Origin: Papilionanthe hookeriana x Papilionanthe teres | Taxonomy: Eukaryota > Streptophyta > Magnoliopsida > Asparagales > Orchidaceae | NCBI GenBank assembly: GCA_022702705.1 | Contig: CM040421.1 | Location: 62,618,197 to 62,682,196 of the forward strand | DNA: 64,000 nucleotides | Reading direction: 5' to 3' | In this document: one piece after another, positions 45,661 to 57,290 of the stretch | How the letters are laid out: every line of letters begins with the position of its first letter | Position numbering within the stretch: the stretch's first letter is position 1 | Notes under the pieces: generated by a model | Databases searched by the model: none | Told to the model about the DNA's origin: nothing | The model's input: the letters and a program-made list of their open reading frames with translations, nothing else | Program-made: the position numbers and the translations under genes

Positions 45661-46350
45661 AAGTAATGACAAACCCTAATTTAATCAACTGAGAACCAAA
45701 CAGGTCAACCATTGACCAAAAAGGTCAACTTTGGTCTAACTGGTAAATCATTGACCAATGACCACCCTACTAACTCAACAGGTTAACCTTTGACCCAAAA
45801 AGTCAAAATTGGTCAAAATGGTCGATCCTTGACCCAATGACCACCCTACTGACCCAAATGATCAACATTTGACCCAAAAAGACAATATTCGCCAAAATCA
45901 CCAATTCATCACCTTTTGACCATCACATTGATCTCATTAGTCAACCTTTAACCAAAATAGGACAAATTAGTCAGCACATGATTTAAAGATCATCAGATTG
46001 ATATAATTGGTCAAACCCTAACTTAAAAAGACAAAAATTGGTCAAATTGGCCAACCCAAGACCTAAAAGACTACCACATTGACATCATAAGTCAGACATT
46101 GACCTATTCAACTTGACATTGGTCAAAGAGACCAAGGGAAAACTCAAAAGTCAATACATTGACTTTTGTCTTGACATAAACCCTTAAAATTGTCATCATG
46201 ACCAAACCCACCCAAAAATTCAAAACCCTTGAACTTTATGACTAAGCTAAACCATGACATGGTTAGAAAAGTCACATTAAAATGGGTCAATTTGAGTTAA
46301 CCTGGGTCAACCATGGTCAACCCTAGTCAACATCCATCAAATTTGGTCAA
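45661..46350 (+). repeat. TGACC/GGTCA repeat block in T2 U3
   Basis: I count 25 TTGAC cores on the two strands in 690 bases, many as TTGACC/GGTCAA. A repeat of about 80 bases is visible (GACCACCCTACT at about 45760 and 45840). The same block opens the 3' LTR at 63661-64000 (17 cores in 340 bases). TTGAC(C/T) is the W-box bound by plant WRKY factors. Confidence 0.85.
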
Positions 46351-47300
46351 AATACCCATTTTGAACAAAATAATAATGAAATTAATCAAATAATTTTATC
46401 TAAAATTATTTTGATTAATTTATTGGCTAATAATATAATTTCCTATATTTTTTATTAATTATGCAATTAATTAAAAATGAAATACAATTAAAAAGCCATA
46501 AAAATAAAATTTGGACATATGACACAATAAATGGCTTTAAATTTCTAAACCCAATAATGACATCATGGATGACCTCATATGGGTTACACATGACCCATGT
46601 GACACTTTACCTATAAGTTAACACATTAAATGACCCATGAGACATCATTTAACCATGGTTAAAAACACCATCATGAAGGATGAAGGAGGTGTCATTCCTT
46701 CATGAAAGGCTTAAGAAATGACATAGGTGAGACATCACTCACCTCACAAGTCATCCAATGGAGAAAATCTTAGCCTAGATCACCCTCACATCATGGGGTG
46801 ATCTTATAAATACCAAATTTTGGAAAATTAGGGAAATGGAGGTTTATGTGTCATGCTCTCTTCAAAAGTTAAATGACATGGAAAATGGATGATAGCTTGT
46901 CTTTCTTGAGTCACCATGCACCTCCCTCTCATCTAATAGAAAGAAAACATGACTTGAGCTATCCATTTACTATGGTTAAATCCAATGATGAAATTGGATG
47001 AGTAGGAAGCCTATGTGTCATTATTTCTTCATAATCATTGAATGACTAAAGAAGACTCATATGGGGAAGGCTAGTCCACAGCATTTGAACGAACCCATAC
47101 ACCTCTCTAGCCATCCAATGAAAGCAAGCTAAAGCTTGTATCCAACCTGCGCCATGGTTAATCCTAATGATGGCTAACCTTGAAACATGCAAAATCTTTT
47201 TATTCCTTGGTCAAATTCTATCCTCTAAGCATTAATGTAGAATTTAATAACTTCCCAAATAAACCCTAAGCTAGCCAAGCTTAGCCATGACCAACCATGG

Positions 47301-47310
47301 CTATAAAAAA
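47301..47310 (+). promoter_or_regulatory. TATA box of T2 LTR
   Basis: CTATAAAAAA in a GC-richer context (CCATGG before, GCCCAAACTCGGG after). It is the best TATA match in the LTR and the positional equivalent of 21958 in T1. Confidence 0.72.
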
Positions 47311-47760
47311 GCCCAAACTCGGGAAGGCTAAGAGAGGAAAGGAAATTGGAAAACCTTAGACATTTCCTAATTCCCACAACTCCCAAAACCAAAAATACTC
47401 CCTAGTGCCTAAGAAATTAATCCCACATGAAATAAAGCCATAAAGACTACTGAGTTCCCTCAATTTGAACAACCCGAAAACCCCAAAACGGAACAAAATA
47501 GAATTTGAAATGAAGTTATCCAAAACTTCAAATTAACCACTCCTGAAGCTTCCTAGGATCCTACAAAGATGAGCCCAATCAAAATTGGCTATCCTCATAG
47601 CCTCTAACCCACTTTTCAATCATCTTCTCTTAAGCTGACACACCTTAAGAACAAAATCATATATATACCTCAATTTAATCCAAATTGATTTGGGGGAAAG
47701 CTTTTTGAGGTCTAGGCGAAGCTGTAGAGCTGTTCAACTTGTTCATGCATCGACTGTGGC

Positions 47761-47770
47761 CAAGGTATGG
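47761..47770 (+). promoter_or_regulatory. Candidate 5' splice site in T2 LTR
   Basis: CAAG|GTATGG, 463 bases after the TATA box, at the same place as the donors in the two T1-type LTRs. Confidence 0.6.
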
Positions 47771-47886
47771 TTGAGCTAGCCCTAATGGCGTTACGGTTTG
47801 ACAATTTGTAAAAAAATCTGTTCAAAACCTATACAAATCTGTATGGATATCTTCTTCTCCTTGAGATGAACCTCTAGAAACAAAAA

Positions 47887-47914
47887 TCGCTCAATTCCAT
47901 TAAGAATTGAGCGA
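47887..47914 (+). other. Perfect 11-bp hairpin in T2 LTR
   Basis: TCGCTCAATTC and GAATTGAGCGA flank a six-base CATTAA loop, about 120 bases after the candidate donor. Confidence 0.8.
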
Positions 47915-48654
47915 GCTTTTGTGTCTATAACACGGACGGTGCAGGGGTTGAACCAGGGTGAAGAGGATGAACGGATGTTGTCCATTTCTGTGTTTTGGAA
48001 ATGGACGGCTTCACTTTAATCTCCCTGGCTCAATTGTTTTAATCCCTCAACGAGATCAAGCGCATTTTCTCGCGTACAAGGACACGCGGCGCCATCCTGT
48101 TTTTTTTATTGGATTAATGGTTTAATTAAACAAGGGAAACCTTAAAACAATCAAAATTACATAACTTTACATAGAAAAATCCAAAAAAAATGACAAAAAT
48201 ACCCTTGAACTTAGGACAGAAAGGAAAACAGTGTGAAATTGAAATTTTCAATTTTTTATTTATATTTGATTTTTAATTAATTAAATACTTTTTGGAGTAT
48301 TTTAATAAGTTATAATTATTTATAAATCAGAAAATTGTGAAAATTTTAAGGATTAATCCCTAGGCCCTTAGAAACATTCTGTGATTTTTCCTAAGCTAGG
48401 AAAATCCTTTAAGTCATGATTTTCTAATTTTCAAGACATTTGGTAATTATTTTTAACAATAATTATAAAAAAAAACTAAATATAAAATAAAATTGGAAAA
48501 TGGTTAGAAAATTTAAGGTCATATACAATAACCTTAAAACAACAATTCTCAAACCATTAGACAATTTAAAATGACATTTTTACAATAGGGTGAAAATTTA
48601 TTAATTATAAATTAATATTATAAACCCTACAAATTCCCTCCTCATCTTACAGCC

Positions 48655-51240
48655 CATTTCTAAAATAGATTAAGTCAAAATTGAGTTTAACCCAACATAG
48701 ACTCAAGATAAACCCTTATTAGGCCTAATTAAATTTCTTAAACCTTAAGTACAGTAGGTTTAAGACAAATTAAACCCAAATTAGGTCTAACCCCTAATTA
48801 GACCTAATTAAACACCTTAAACCTTAATTACATTAGGTTTAAGATAAATTAAACCCTAACTAGGTCTAACCCCTAATTATACCTAATTAAATACCTTAAA
48901 CCTTAATTACAATAATTTTAAGACATTAAAACCTAATTAAGTCTAACCCTAATTAGACCTAATTAAATACCTTAAACCTTAATTACATTAGGTTTAAGAC
49001 AAATTAAACACTAATTAGGTCTAACACCTAATTAGACCTAATTAAACACCTTAAACCTTAATTACATTATGTTTAAGATAAATTAAACCCTAATTAAGTC
49101 CAACCCCTAATTAAACTTAATTAAATACCATAAACCTTAATTAAAATAGGTTTAAGGCAAATTAAACCCTAATTAGGGTTAACCCATTACACCTAATTAA
49201 ACTATTAAACCTTAACTAAGGTTTAATCAAATATAAACCCTAATTAGGTCTAACCCATTAGACTTAATTAAATTATTAAACCTTAACTAACTAAGGTTTA
49301 ATCAAATCTAAACCCTAATTAGGTCTAACCCATTAGACTTAATTAAATCATTAAAACCTAACCAAGGTTTAATCAAATCTAAACTCTAATTAAGTCAAAC
49401 CCATTAGACCTAATTAAACTATTAAACCTTAACTAACTGAGGTTTAATCAAATCTAAACTCTAATTAGGTCTAACCCATTAGACTTAATTAAATTATTAA
49501 ACCTTAACTAACTAAGGTTTAATCAAATCTAAACCCTAATTAGGTCTAACCCATTATACTTAATTAAATCATTAAACCTTAACTAACTAAGGTTTAATTA
49601 AATGTAAACCCTAATTAGGTCTAACCCTTAATTAGACCTAATTAAATACCATAAACTCTAATTACATTAGGTTTAAGACAAATTAAAACATAATTAGGTT
49701 TAACCCCTAATTAAACCTAATTAAATACCTTAAACCTTAATTACATTAGGTTTAAGACAAATTAAACCCTAATTAGGTCTAACCCCTAATTAGACCTAAT
49801 TAAACACCTTAAACCTTAATTACATTAGGTTTAAGACAAATTAAACCCTAATTAGGTCTAACCCCTAATTAGACCTAATTAAATACCTTAAACCATAATT
49901 ACATTAGGTTTAAGACAAATTAAACCCTAATTAGGTTTAATCCATTATACCTAATTAAATTATTAAACCTTAACTAACTAAGGTTTAATCAAATCTAAGC
50001 CCTAATTAGGTCTTACCTACTAGACTTAATTAAATCATTAAAACTTAACTAGCTAAGGTTTAATCAAATCTAAACCCTAATTAGGTCTAACCCATTATAC
50101 TTAATTAAATCATTAAACCATAACTAACTAAGGTTTAATCAAATCTAAACCCTAATTAGATCTAACCTATTAGACCTAATTAAAGTATTAAACCTAAACT
50201 AATTAAGGTTTAATCAAATCTAAACCCTAATTAGGTCTAACTCATTAGACCTAATTAAACAATTAAACCTTAACTAACTAATTTTTAATTAAATCTAAAC
50301 CCTAATTAGGTCTATCCCATTAGACCTAATTAAATCATTAAACCTTAACTAACTAAGATTTAATTAAATTTAAACCCTAATTAGGTCTAACCCATTATAC
50401 CTAATTAAACTATTAAACCTTAACTAACTAAGGTTTAATTAAATCTAAACCCTAATTAGATCTAACCCATTATACTTAATTAAATCATTAAACCTTAACT
50501 AACAAAGGTTTAATCAAATGTAAACCTTAATTAGGTCTAACCCATTAGATGTAACTAAATCATTAAACCTTAACTAACTAAGGTTTAATCATATTTAAAC
50601 CCTAATAGGTCTAACCCATTAGACCTAATTAAACTATTAAACCTTAACTAACTAAGGTTTAATCAAATCTAAAGCCTAATTAGGTCAAACCCATTAGACT
50701 TAATTAAACTATTAAACCTTAACTAACTAAGGTTTAATCAAATCTAAACACTAATTAGGTCTAGCCTACTACACATAATTAAATCATTAAACTTTTACTA
50801 ACTAAGGTTTAATCAAATATAAACACTAATCAGGTCTAACCCATTAGATTTAATTATATCATTAAACCTTAAATAACTAAAGTTTAATCAAACCTAAATC
50901 CTAATTAGGTCTAACCCATTAGACCTAATTAAACCTTTAAACCTTAACTAACTAAGGTTTAATCAAATTTATATCTAATGAGGTCTAACCCGTTAGATCT
51001 AATTAAACCATTAAACCTTAATTAACTAAGGTATAATCCTATTTAAACTCTAATTAGATCTAACCCATTAGACTTAATTAAATCATTAAACCTTAATTAA
51101 CTAAGGTTTATCAAACCTAAACCCTAATTAGGTCTAACCTATTAGACTTAATTAAATCACTAAACCTTAACGAACTAAGGTTCAATCATACCTAAACCTT
51201 AATTAAGTTTAACCCCATTATACTTAATTTTCTCTTTAGT
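48655..51240 (+). repeat. Tandem hairpin array in T2 LTR (unit about 76 bp)
   Basis: Roughly 30 units of about 70-84 bases. A typical unit carries two hairpins: TTAAACCTTA-ACTAAC-TAAGGTTTAA (for example 49276-49301) and a 13-bp stem TAATTAGGTCTAA / TTAGACCTAATTA with a CCCA or CTCA loop (50228-50257, 50902-50931). About 18 units include the telo-box AAACCCTAA. Early units (48700-49150, 49650-49900) use a variant spacer (TTACATTAGGTTTAAG). Confidence 0.92.
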
Positions 51241-51960
51241 CTTCCTTACATTAGACTTAAGTAACTTATAAACCCAAGTAAGCCTAATTCTAATAAGACT
51301 TAAATCTTCAATCCTATAACTTAGGATCAACTCACTTTGAACCCAAGTTAACATAAATGTTATGTTCAACTCATATTGAACCTAACCTAACCAAAACTTA
51401 ACTTGAGTTCAACCTAATTTCAGCTTAAGTTAACCAAACTTTAGGTTCAACCCATATTGAACCTAACATAACCAAAATCTAACTGGAGTTCAACCAAATC
51501 TTGAACCTAAGTTAACTCAAAACCTAACTTAAGTTCAACCTATATTGAACTTAAGTCAATATTTCTACCTAAATTGAACTCAAGCTTCATTTAAACTTAA
51601 GTTCAATCCATATTGAACTTAAGTCAATAAAAAATTTTAACTTAGGTTCAACCTAAATTAAATCCAAGTTGAAATATTAAATCAAAAAGTTATATTTAAA
51701 TGACATTGAATCTAATTATCAGAGTCTAATCAACATTAGACTTAATACTTTTTAGATGATATCGAATCTAAAATATTAAAATCAAACTTTTTGTTAGATT
51801 TTAAGTCTAATCAACATTAGACATAATACATTCAAATAACATTAAATCTAAAATATTAAAACCTAACTTTTTGTTAGATTTTAAGTATAATCAACATTAA
51901 AATTAACACTTTTAGATCCAAATGATAAGATCTAACCTTTTGTTAAATTTTATTTAAGTC
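51241..51960 (+). repeat. Diverged hairpin block following the array
   Basis: Continues the hairpin theme with different stems: TTAGGTTCAA/TTGAACCTAA (51441-51466), ACTTAAGTTCAA/TTGAACTTAAGT (51527-51556 and again near 51596-51625), AGTCTAA/TTAGACT (51723-51742). No coding content. Confidence 0.85.
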
Positions 51961-52057
51961 TAATTTACATTAAAACTTCACATTTTCTTAAATTCAAATG
52001 AATCTAACACTCATTTTCTTATAGATTAAGAACAAGTGTTAAGTTTTCTTTGCAATT

Positions 52058-52171
52058 TATAGGGTGTGCTAACTCTGTTTTGCAGGACGATTAAGATGAA
52101 ATGATGACATTAGTTTCGTTTTGGATTTCTCTTCATATTATAGGGTGTGTTAACTTTATTTTGCAGGACGA
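52058..52171 (+). promoter_or_regulatory. Duplicated acceptor-like sequence near T2 LTR end
   Basis: TATAGGGTGTG(C/T)TAACT followed by a T-rich tract and TTGCAG|GACGA occurs twice, 81 bases apart (AG at 52084-52085 and 52165-52166). Both copies have the elements of a 3' splice site, although the branch-like TAAC is close to the AG. Confidence 0.5.
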
Positions 52172-52841
52172 AATTCTAAAGATGGAGCTATGATGTAAAA
52201 AACAAAAGAACATGACAAAACAAAACTGAAACTGTTAGCTTAGCCACAGAACATAAGACAAAGACATAATAACATAACAATAACATGACAAAACAAAAAC
52301 AAAAACTATTAGAATAGCCATTAAACAAATAACAAATTACAAGACAATAAAATAATTAAAACAAAAAATAACAAAACAAAAAAAACCAAATAGACATAAT
52401 AAATGACATTGACAAAATCAAACTTTTAGGGTAGTATGACACATTACCCCTATGATTGAAGTTGACGTTCCTTTCATTGTTCTTGAAACTTCTTAGAAAA
52501 TAAGTGATTAACATTAATCAAAAGTTTTCTTAGACAATCATAATTGTTTAAGATGTAATTAACTATAGAAGCTTGCTTCTCCACGAGATTTAAGAACTCA
52601 GGATAGATATTACATCTAGAATTCTTTGGTTACCAAAATTTCATTATCCTTATATAGAACCTCTAGGACAAGACATTCTAGAATCTTCTTTTATTGGGAT
52701 TATCACCGATTTCTTCTTTTACTAATTTCTATCTTATTAGCCCTTATATTCTTCAAATTTCTTATTGTCTAAGAATCCTTTTAAGGGATTCAAAGAAATA
52801 AGATTTATTGAAGATTAGGGCAATATTATAGATAAATAGAG

Positions 52842-52850
52842 TGGCGACTC
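52842..52850 (+). other. PBS-like 9-mer inside the LTR end
   Basis: TGGCGACTC, identical to the first nine bases of the PBS and located 77 bases upstream of it, inside the LTR. Confidence 0.7.
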
Positions 52851-52918
52851 TAAAACAATATCGACATCGACACCGAGAAAACCTCGAACGTCTCCAGATG
52901 CCGACAAGAGATTTCAAG

Positions 52919-52936
52919 TGGCGACTCCCTTGGGAG
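52919..52936 (+). other. PBS of T2 (tRNA-Arg type)
   Basis: TGGCGACTCCCTTGGGAG resembles the Tat/Ogre PBS TGGCGACTCCGCTGGGGA, complementary to a tRNA-Arg 3' end, with a few changes. The LTR ends CA two bases before it. Confidence 0.82.
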
Positions 52937-53135
52937 TATCTTTCTTCTCATCTCTTGTTAAATCGCTTGTTTTCACTTAATGCTTTGTCCTTTGACTAAA
53001 AGGCCCCCATATTTTCAAAATACAACTCTTTGAAGAGTCATTTTTGATATTTTATGATAAAAAAATAAAACAAAAAAATAAATTCCCAGTTTATAAATAA
53101 GTCTATGACATTTTATTTCTTGAATTTTCAGAGAA
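52937..53135 (+). other. T2 leader with candidate 3' splice site before gag
   Basis: Noncoding leader. It ends TTGAATTTTCAG|AGAAATGAC (AG at 53130-53131, ATG at 53136), a splice-acceptor-like context similar to the one before the AlkB ORF. Confidence 0.6.
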
Positions 53136-54586
53136 ATGACAATGGAATCCTCGGATTCAGTATTTTCTTATTATCAAGATTTCAATACGCCAATTGAGGA
53201 AGATGTTTGCCTTTATCAATATGATTTTAGATTATTTAATGAAGCTGAATTTGCATTAGAAAATCCATATCAAACTGGTATACAATCTATCGAAGGATTC
53301 AATCTGCAACCTTTTGAAGATTTTCTCAATTTTACAGAGGACTTACCTCAATACATACTTGAAGAAAAATATACTTTAGAAAAAATGCGAAGATAAATTG
53401 ACAGAAAAGGAAATAAAATATATGATGAGGAAGAAAATGGCATTCCATCTCTATCCATATATGAAGTTGGATCTTGTTCCAAGAATATTCTAAGAATTTG
53501 TTCCCAACATAAAAATAAAACTTGTTCTCTTAAAAGAAAGAAAAGGTGGAACGAAAATGATAATTTTGAATCATCGAAATTTAGACAAAGTGTTTTTGGG
53601 AACCCTTCCTTTTCAAAAGAAAACCGATATGTTCCAATACATGTTGAATATGAAGACAATGTTTTTCAACCTAGAAAATTTCCATCAATTCATGTCGTAT
53701 ACTCTGTGTTTAAAAGATTAGCACAGAAAGACATGTGTTCAATTTCTCAATTGTTGTGTCGTTTCTACAAACAATGAAAAGAAGGATTCTTCCGATTGAA
53801 GATCCTACTTACTTAAAATGGGATGAGCAATTCCCAATAGTAGTTAGTGTACTCGAGACCAGTGAAATTTCATCTGGGGCCAACAATAAAAGATGTAATT
53901 GTTACAAAAGATTGAACTGAGCATAACAAATTAATATCAAAAGCAGAAGAGACATCTGCTAAAAAGACTGCTTTGGTCCAAATGTTACAACGAGGAACTC
54001 TTCTTATTCACCAAACGATAATACACTTCCCATGATATCTCATCCTATACTCAAAAATAATTTATGGAAACGAGAATCATCAGATGGAATCCTGGATACC
54101 CTGAATACCCCTGCAGACAGCTCTCAGAAGCAAACTTGTGAAGGGCATCCTGTAAAATCATTCAAAGAAGGATTGAAAAAGTTAAAAAATGAAATTAAAA
54201 AATATTCAATATGGAGAAAAGATGACTCTTCAAATAATTCAAATGAGGTGGTCGCTGATATGTTCAAGACATGATCCACCTCCTTAGCATGAGAACTAAA
54301 TGAAGAAGACATGATGGAAGAATTATGATTAGTTATTCGACAAAGAGATGAACAAATTAACCGTCTTGAGCAAAAAATTGAGGAACTGATGGTAGCTTTC
54401 CGAAACTCACTAACAAATCAATTGCCTGCAGTTGAACTTATCAGGCCAGAGGCAATACACGTTTTGGAGGACAAAAGAGAGCCAATAGAAATTAATGAAA
54501 GCAATCAAAAGAAAAAAGATTCTCCCCAAAGAGGAATTCCAGAAAAAGAAATTACACAATTGGTAGAATAAAAAATAAAATAAATA
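53136..54586 (+). pseudogene. gag: T2 ORF1 / gag N-terminal region
   Basis: ATG at 53136 opens MTMESSDSVFSYYQDFNTPI and runs 86 codons; the reading then continues in broken frames (VPIHVEYEDNVFQPRKFPSI, KEGLKKLKNEIKKYSIWRKD, then a heptad-like EQINRLEQKIEELMVAFRNS). No catalytic motif is seen. It precedes the capsid-like gag domain, matching the extra N-terminal region or ORF1 of Ogre-type elements. At least eight lesions. Function unknown. Confidence 0.7.
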
Positions 54587-55800
54587 ATGGCTCAGGTAAA
54601 AACTGGATCATTAATTCTAAAGGGTAAACCCTATCCAAAGAAATTTGATTATGTTTAATGCCCTAAAGGTTTTGTTCCTCCTCTCTTCAAAATGTTTAAC
54701 AAAACTGGTAATCCTTGTCAGCATCTTGCACACTTCAGATCAAGTTGTTGTAATGTCGGAGGAAGTGACGCTCTTCTATTTCACTAATTTGTTAAATGTC
54801 TCACAGGAGTTGCCTTTGACTGATATGCGGAACTTACTAATCGATCTGTTAAAGCTTTTGTAAAACTTGAAAGTCATTTCCTTCTACGGTTCGCTGGAGC
54901 ACAACATCATACTACAGTTGGTGATTTGGTGATAGAAAAACAAAAGCCAGGAGAGAGTTTAGTGGATTACATTTTGCGCTGGAGAAATCTCAGCATGAAT
55001 GTGAACCACAACTCCAAGCACAACACGTTGTTCAAATCTTGCTTAAAAATATCCATGGGCCTATAGCATTTATGCTCAATGGATTTACAATAAAAACATT
55101 CGAAAAATTACTCAATAAACCTGTCGATCTTCAAGAAGAAGCTAAGCAGATGAGTGTAACAGAAAAGACCGAAAAGACAATGTCTATCAAAACATTTGAA
55201 AAGAAGTTAGAAAACGTTGTAGAGAAGGGTAAACAAGTAAAGCAAGTTCAACCTAAACAAAAGAAACAGTAACAGAACCAATCATCACCACAAACTTCTT
55301 CTCAATTACAACTTCAATAACCAATTCCAGTACCTACAGATAAGAGAACGCTGGCTGAAAGAATGAATAAAGAATACCCGTTTATGACAGAGGCCATCAG
55401 CAAAATGTTCTATAGCTTGCTGAAATACCAGAATTCAAGCTGCCTGAGGCTAAAAAGCCAGCAGAAGTTGACAAGAAGGACAATCCCAATTATTTTCCTA
55501 CCACAGAATGCTTGGACACAAGATTGAAGAATGTTTTGTCTTCAAAGACTGGTTAGAGCAAAACTTTAAAGAAGAAAATATAGTAATCCCGAAAGAATAT
55601 CTGAAATAGTCTAAAAAAATTTCAGTCAATATGATTTTGGTTGATAAGCTTAATTCTGAAAATAAGAACAAAGATAACATTGTTCAAGTTAAATCTTCTG
55701 AAAAGATTCTTACAGACTTTCAAGTAACAAAATCATCCAAGAAATGAAAGAAAAAGAAAAATAAAGAACCAAAAAGGATTAGAGGCCTTTTAGACACAGG
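54587..55800 (+). pseudogene. gag: T2 gag capsid-like domain
   Basis: MAQVKTGSLILKGKPYPKKF, then in shifting frames CPKGFVPPLFKMFNKTGNPC, QHLAHFRSSCCNVG, VKAFVKLESHFLLRFAG, DLVIEKQKPGESLVDYILRW and ILLKNIHGPIAFMLNGFTIK. This order (KPYP-KFD, P-F-FNGxGNP-QHL-HF, then FxxRF, and GESLxxYIxRW) is that of Ty3/gypsy gag. A Lys/Gln-rich tail follows (VEKGKQVKQVQPKQKKQ). No CCHC knuckle is visible. Confidence 0.85.
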
Positions 55801-56224
55801 AACTGTTGTTCCTTTTGTATCTTCTAGTCTTCTTTTATCTTCCACTAGTATAGTTGTCTCGGATAAAGGGAAGAAATCTCATGAACCGTATGACTTCTTT
55901 TTTACCACTACTGTGAATAATAATACTTCCAGTTTTGCTTACATTTTGTCTATTTTGGGTGATACTTCTGAAAATGATCATTCAAATTTTGATTTTGTGG
56001 ACAATATTAAAATCGTACATGATCTCAATCAGTCTAATGACAACCTAAACAACAATAGCATTAATGATAATTCTAAAAACAGCAAAAATGAAGGCTATAC
56101 TGTCACACTCCAACCACAAGGGGCCCTAATTTCCATAAAATTGGGATCTTTAGACTCAAATTTGAATGAGTCGGACAGTAAACTTAAAGAAATAGTCGAA
56201 ATTAATTTGTGAAGTGGAAAAGTT
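55801..56224 (+). pseudogene. T2 gag-protease linker, Asn-rich
   Basis: VVSDKGKKSHEPYDFFF and an Asn/Asp/Ser-rich stretch (NQSNDNLNNNSINDNSKNSK) align with the short T1 remnant at 10195-10640. It probably forms a flexible linker. Confidence 0.65.
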
Positions 56225-57290
56225 ATGCCTCCCAGTATGGCTTCCCAAGAGAAGGAAAAACCAATAGTTACACCGGAAAAGATCATTCCTCCAATACATC
56301 CACAACTCCCTGAAAGAAATAAAAATGATCTTCACAACAAGGTGGACTATAATGTATTAGCTCACTTGAGAAAGTTACCAGCAAAATTGAGTATTTATGA
56401 AGCTCTTATACTCTCTAAAGAAAAAAGAGAGAAATTGATAAAAGCTCTCTTAGATCCAGACATTTGCTTACCTCAACTTGCTAGAATCACTCAAAATGAA
56501 GTTTGTCCATTAGAAGAATCGACAAAGATTACCTTCTCTAACAATGACTTGTTACTTGGAACGACCGAGCATAATTGTCCACTGTACATCACAATGAACA
56601 TAAATGACACGACACTTTCAAGGGTGCTTATCGACCCAGGTGCCTCGATTAACATAATGAATTTAAGAACTCTTGCATATTTTGATATTGATGTGTCCCA
56701 ACTGTCAAGAGATACAATGATGTTATGAGGATTTAATCAATAAGGAGAACGAGCTCTATGATCAATAACATTGCTCCTGACGATAGATGACTTGGTGACT
56801 ACGGAAAAATTCCATATCATCGACTCTAATACCTCTTTTAATGTTTTACTTGGCAGACCATGGCTTCATGAGCATAAAATGATTCCTTATTCACTGCATC
56901 AATGCATAAAATATTTACAAAAAGGACAAAAATGTTGTATTATAGGAGATCTACAACCATTTTCAATCCATGAAATGGGTATACATGAAGATGCGACATA
57001 TTATGCTCCTATAAAGAAAACAATATTCTTTAGAGAGACAATAATGGATATAAAAGAAAAAGACAAAGAAAAGAAAATAAATGAAAAAGGTTATTCTTCA
57101 ACGAAGGTGAAGGGTGGTGATTCTCATCAAACTCATACCCGAGTTTGAGACCGGGGAGGAGGACAAGGGAAAGAAAACCCAACTGTCACAATGAAGAAAC
57201 CATTAAAGTTCAAAATTTACCTAGACTCTGAGGAAGATACAAAAGAAGAAACAGCATCAGTGGTATAAAAGAGCCTCAATTCAAAATAGC
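56225..57290 (+). pseudogene. pol: T2 protease and linker
   Basis: VDYNVLAHLRKLPAKLSIYE and LSRVLIDPGASINIMNLRTL (active-site Asp in DPGAS), then three closely spaced stops at 56726, 56741 and 56759, then FHIIDSNTSFNVLLGRPWLH. Closely parallel to T1 at 10648-11733, including HQCIKYLQKGQKCCIIGDLQ and HEMGIHEDATYYAPIKKTIF. Confidence 0.9.

Larger units (their letters stand above)
45601..52916 (+). mobile_element. T2 5' LTR (about 7.3 kb)
   Basis: The right end is set by the PBS at 52919. The left end is set by homology with 63592-64000: both share TTTTAATGACATTCTTAAATGAT and the TGACC/GGTCA repeat block. It contains a TATA box, candidate splice donor, hairpins, a 2.6-kb tandem array and duplicated acceptor-like sequences. 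No ORF of significance. Confidence 0.85.

Noticed and set aside
48841..51140. Telomeric or interstitial telomere DNA because of AACCCTAA words
   Set aside because: The motif occurs once per roughly 76-bp unit and never as head-to-tail CCCTAAA; it is part of the LTR array.
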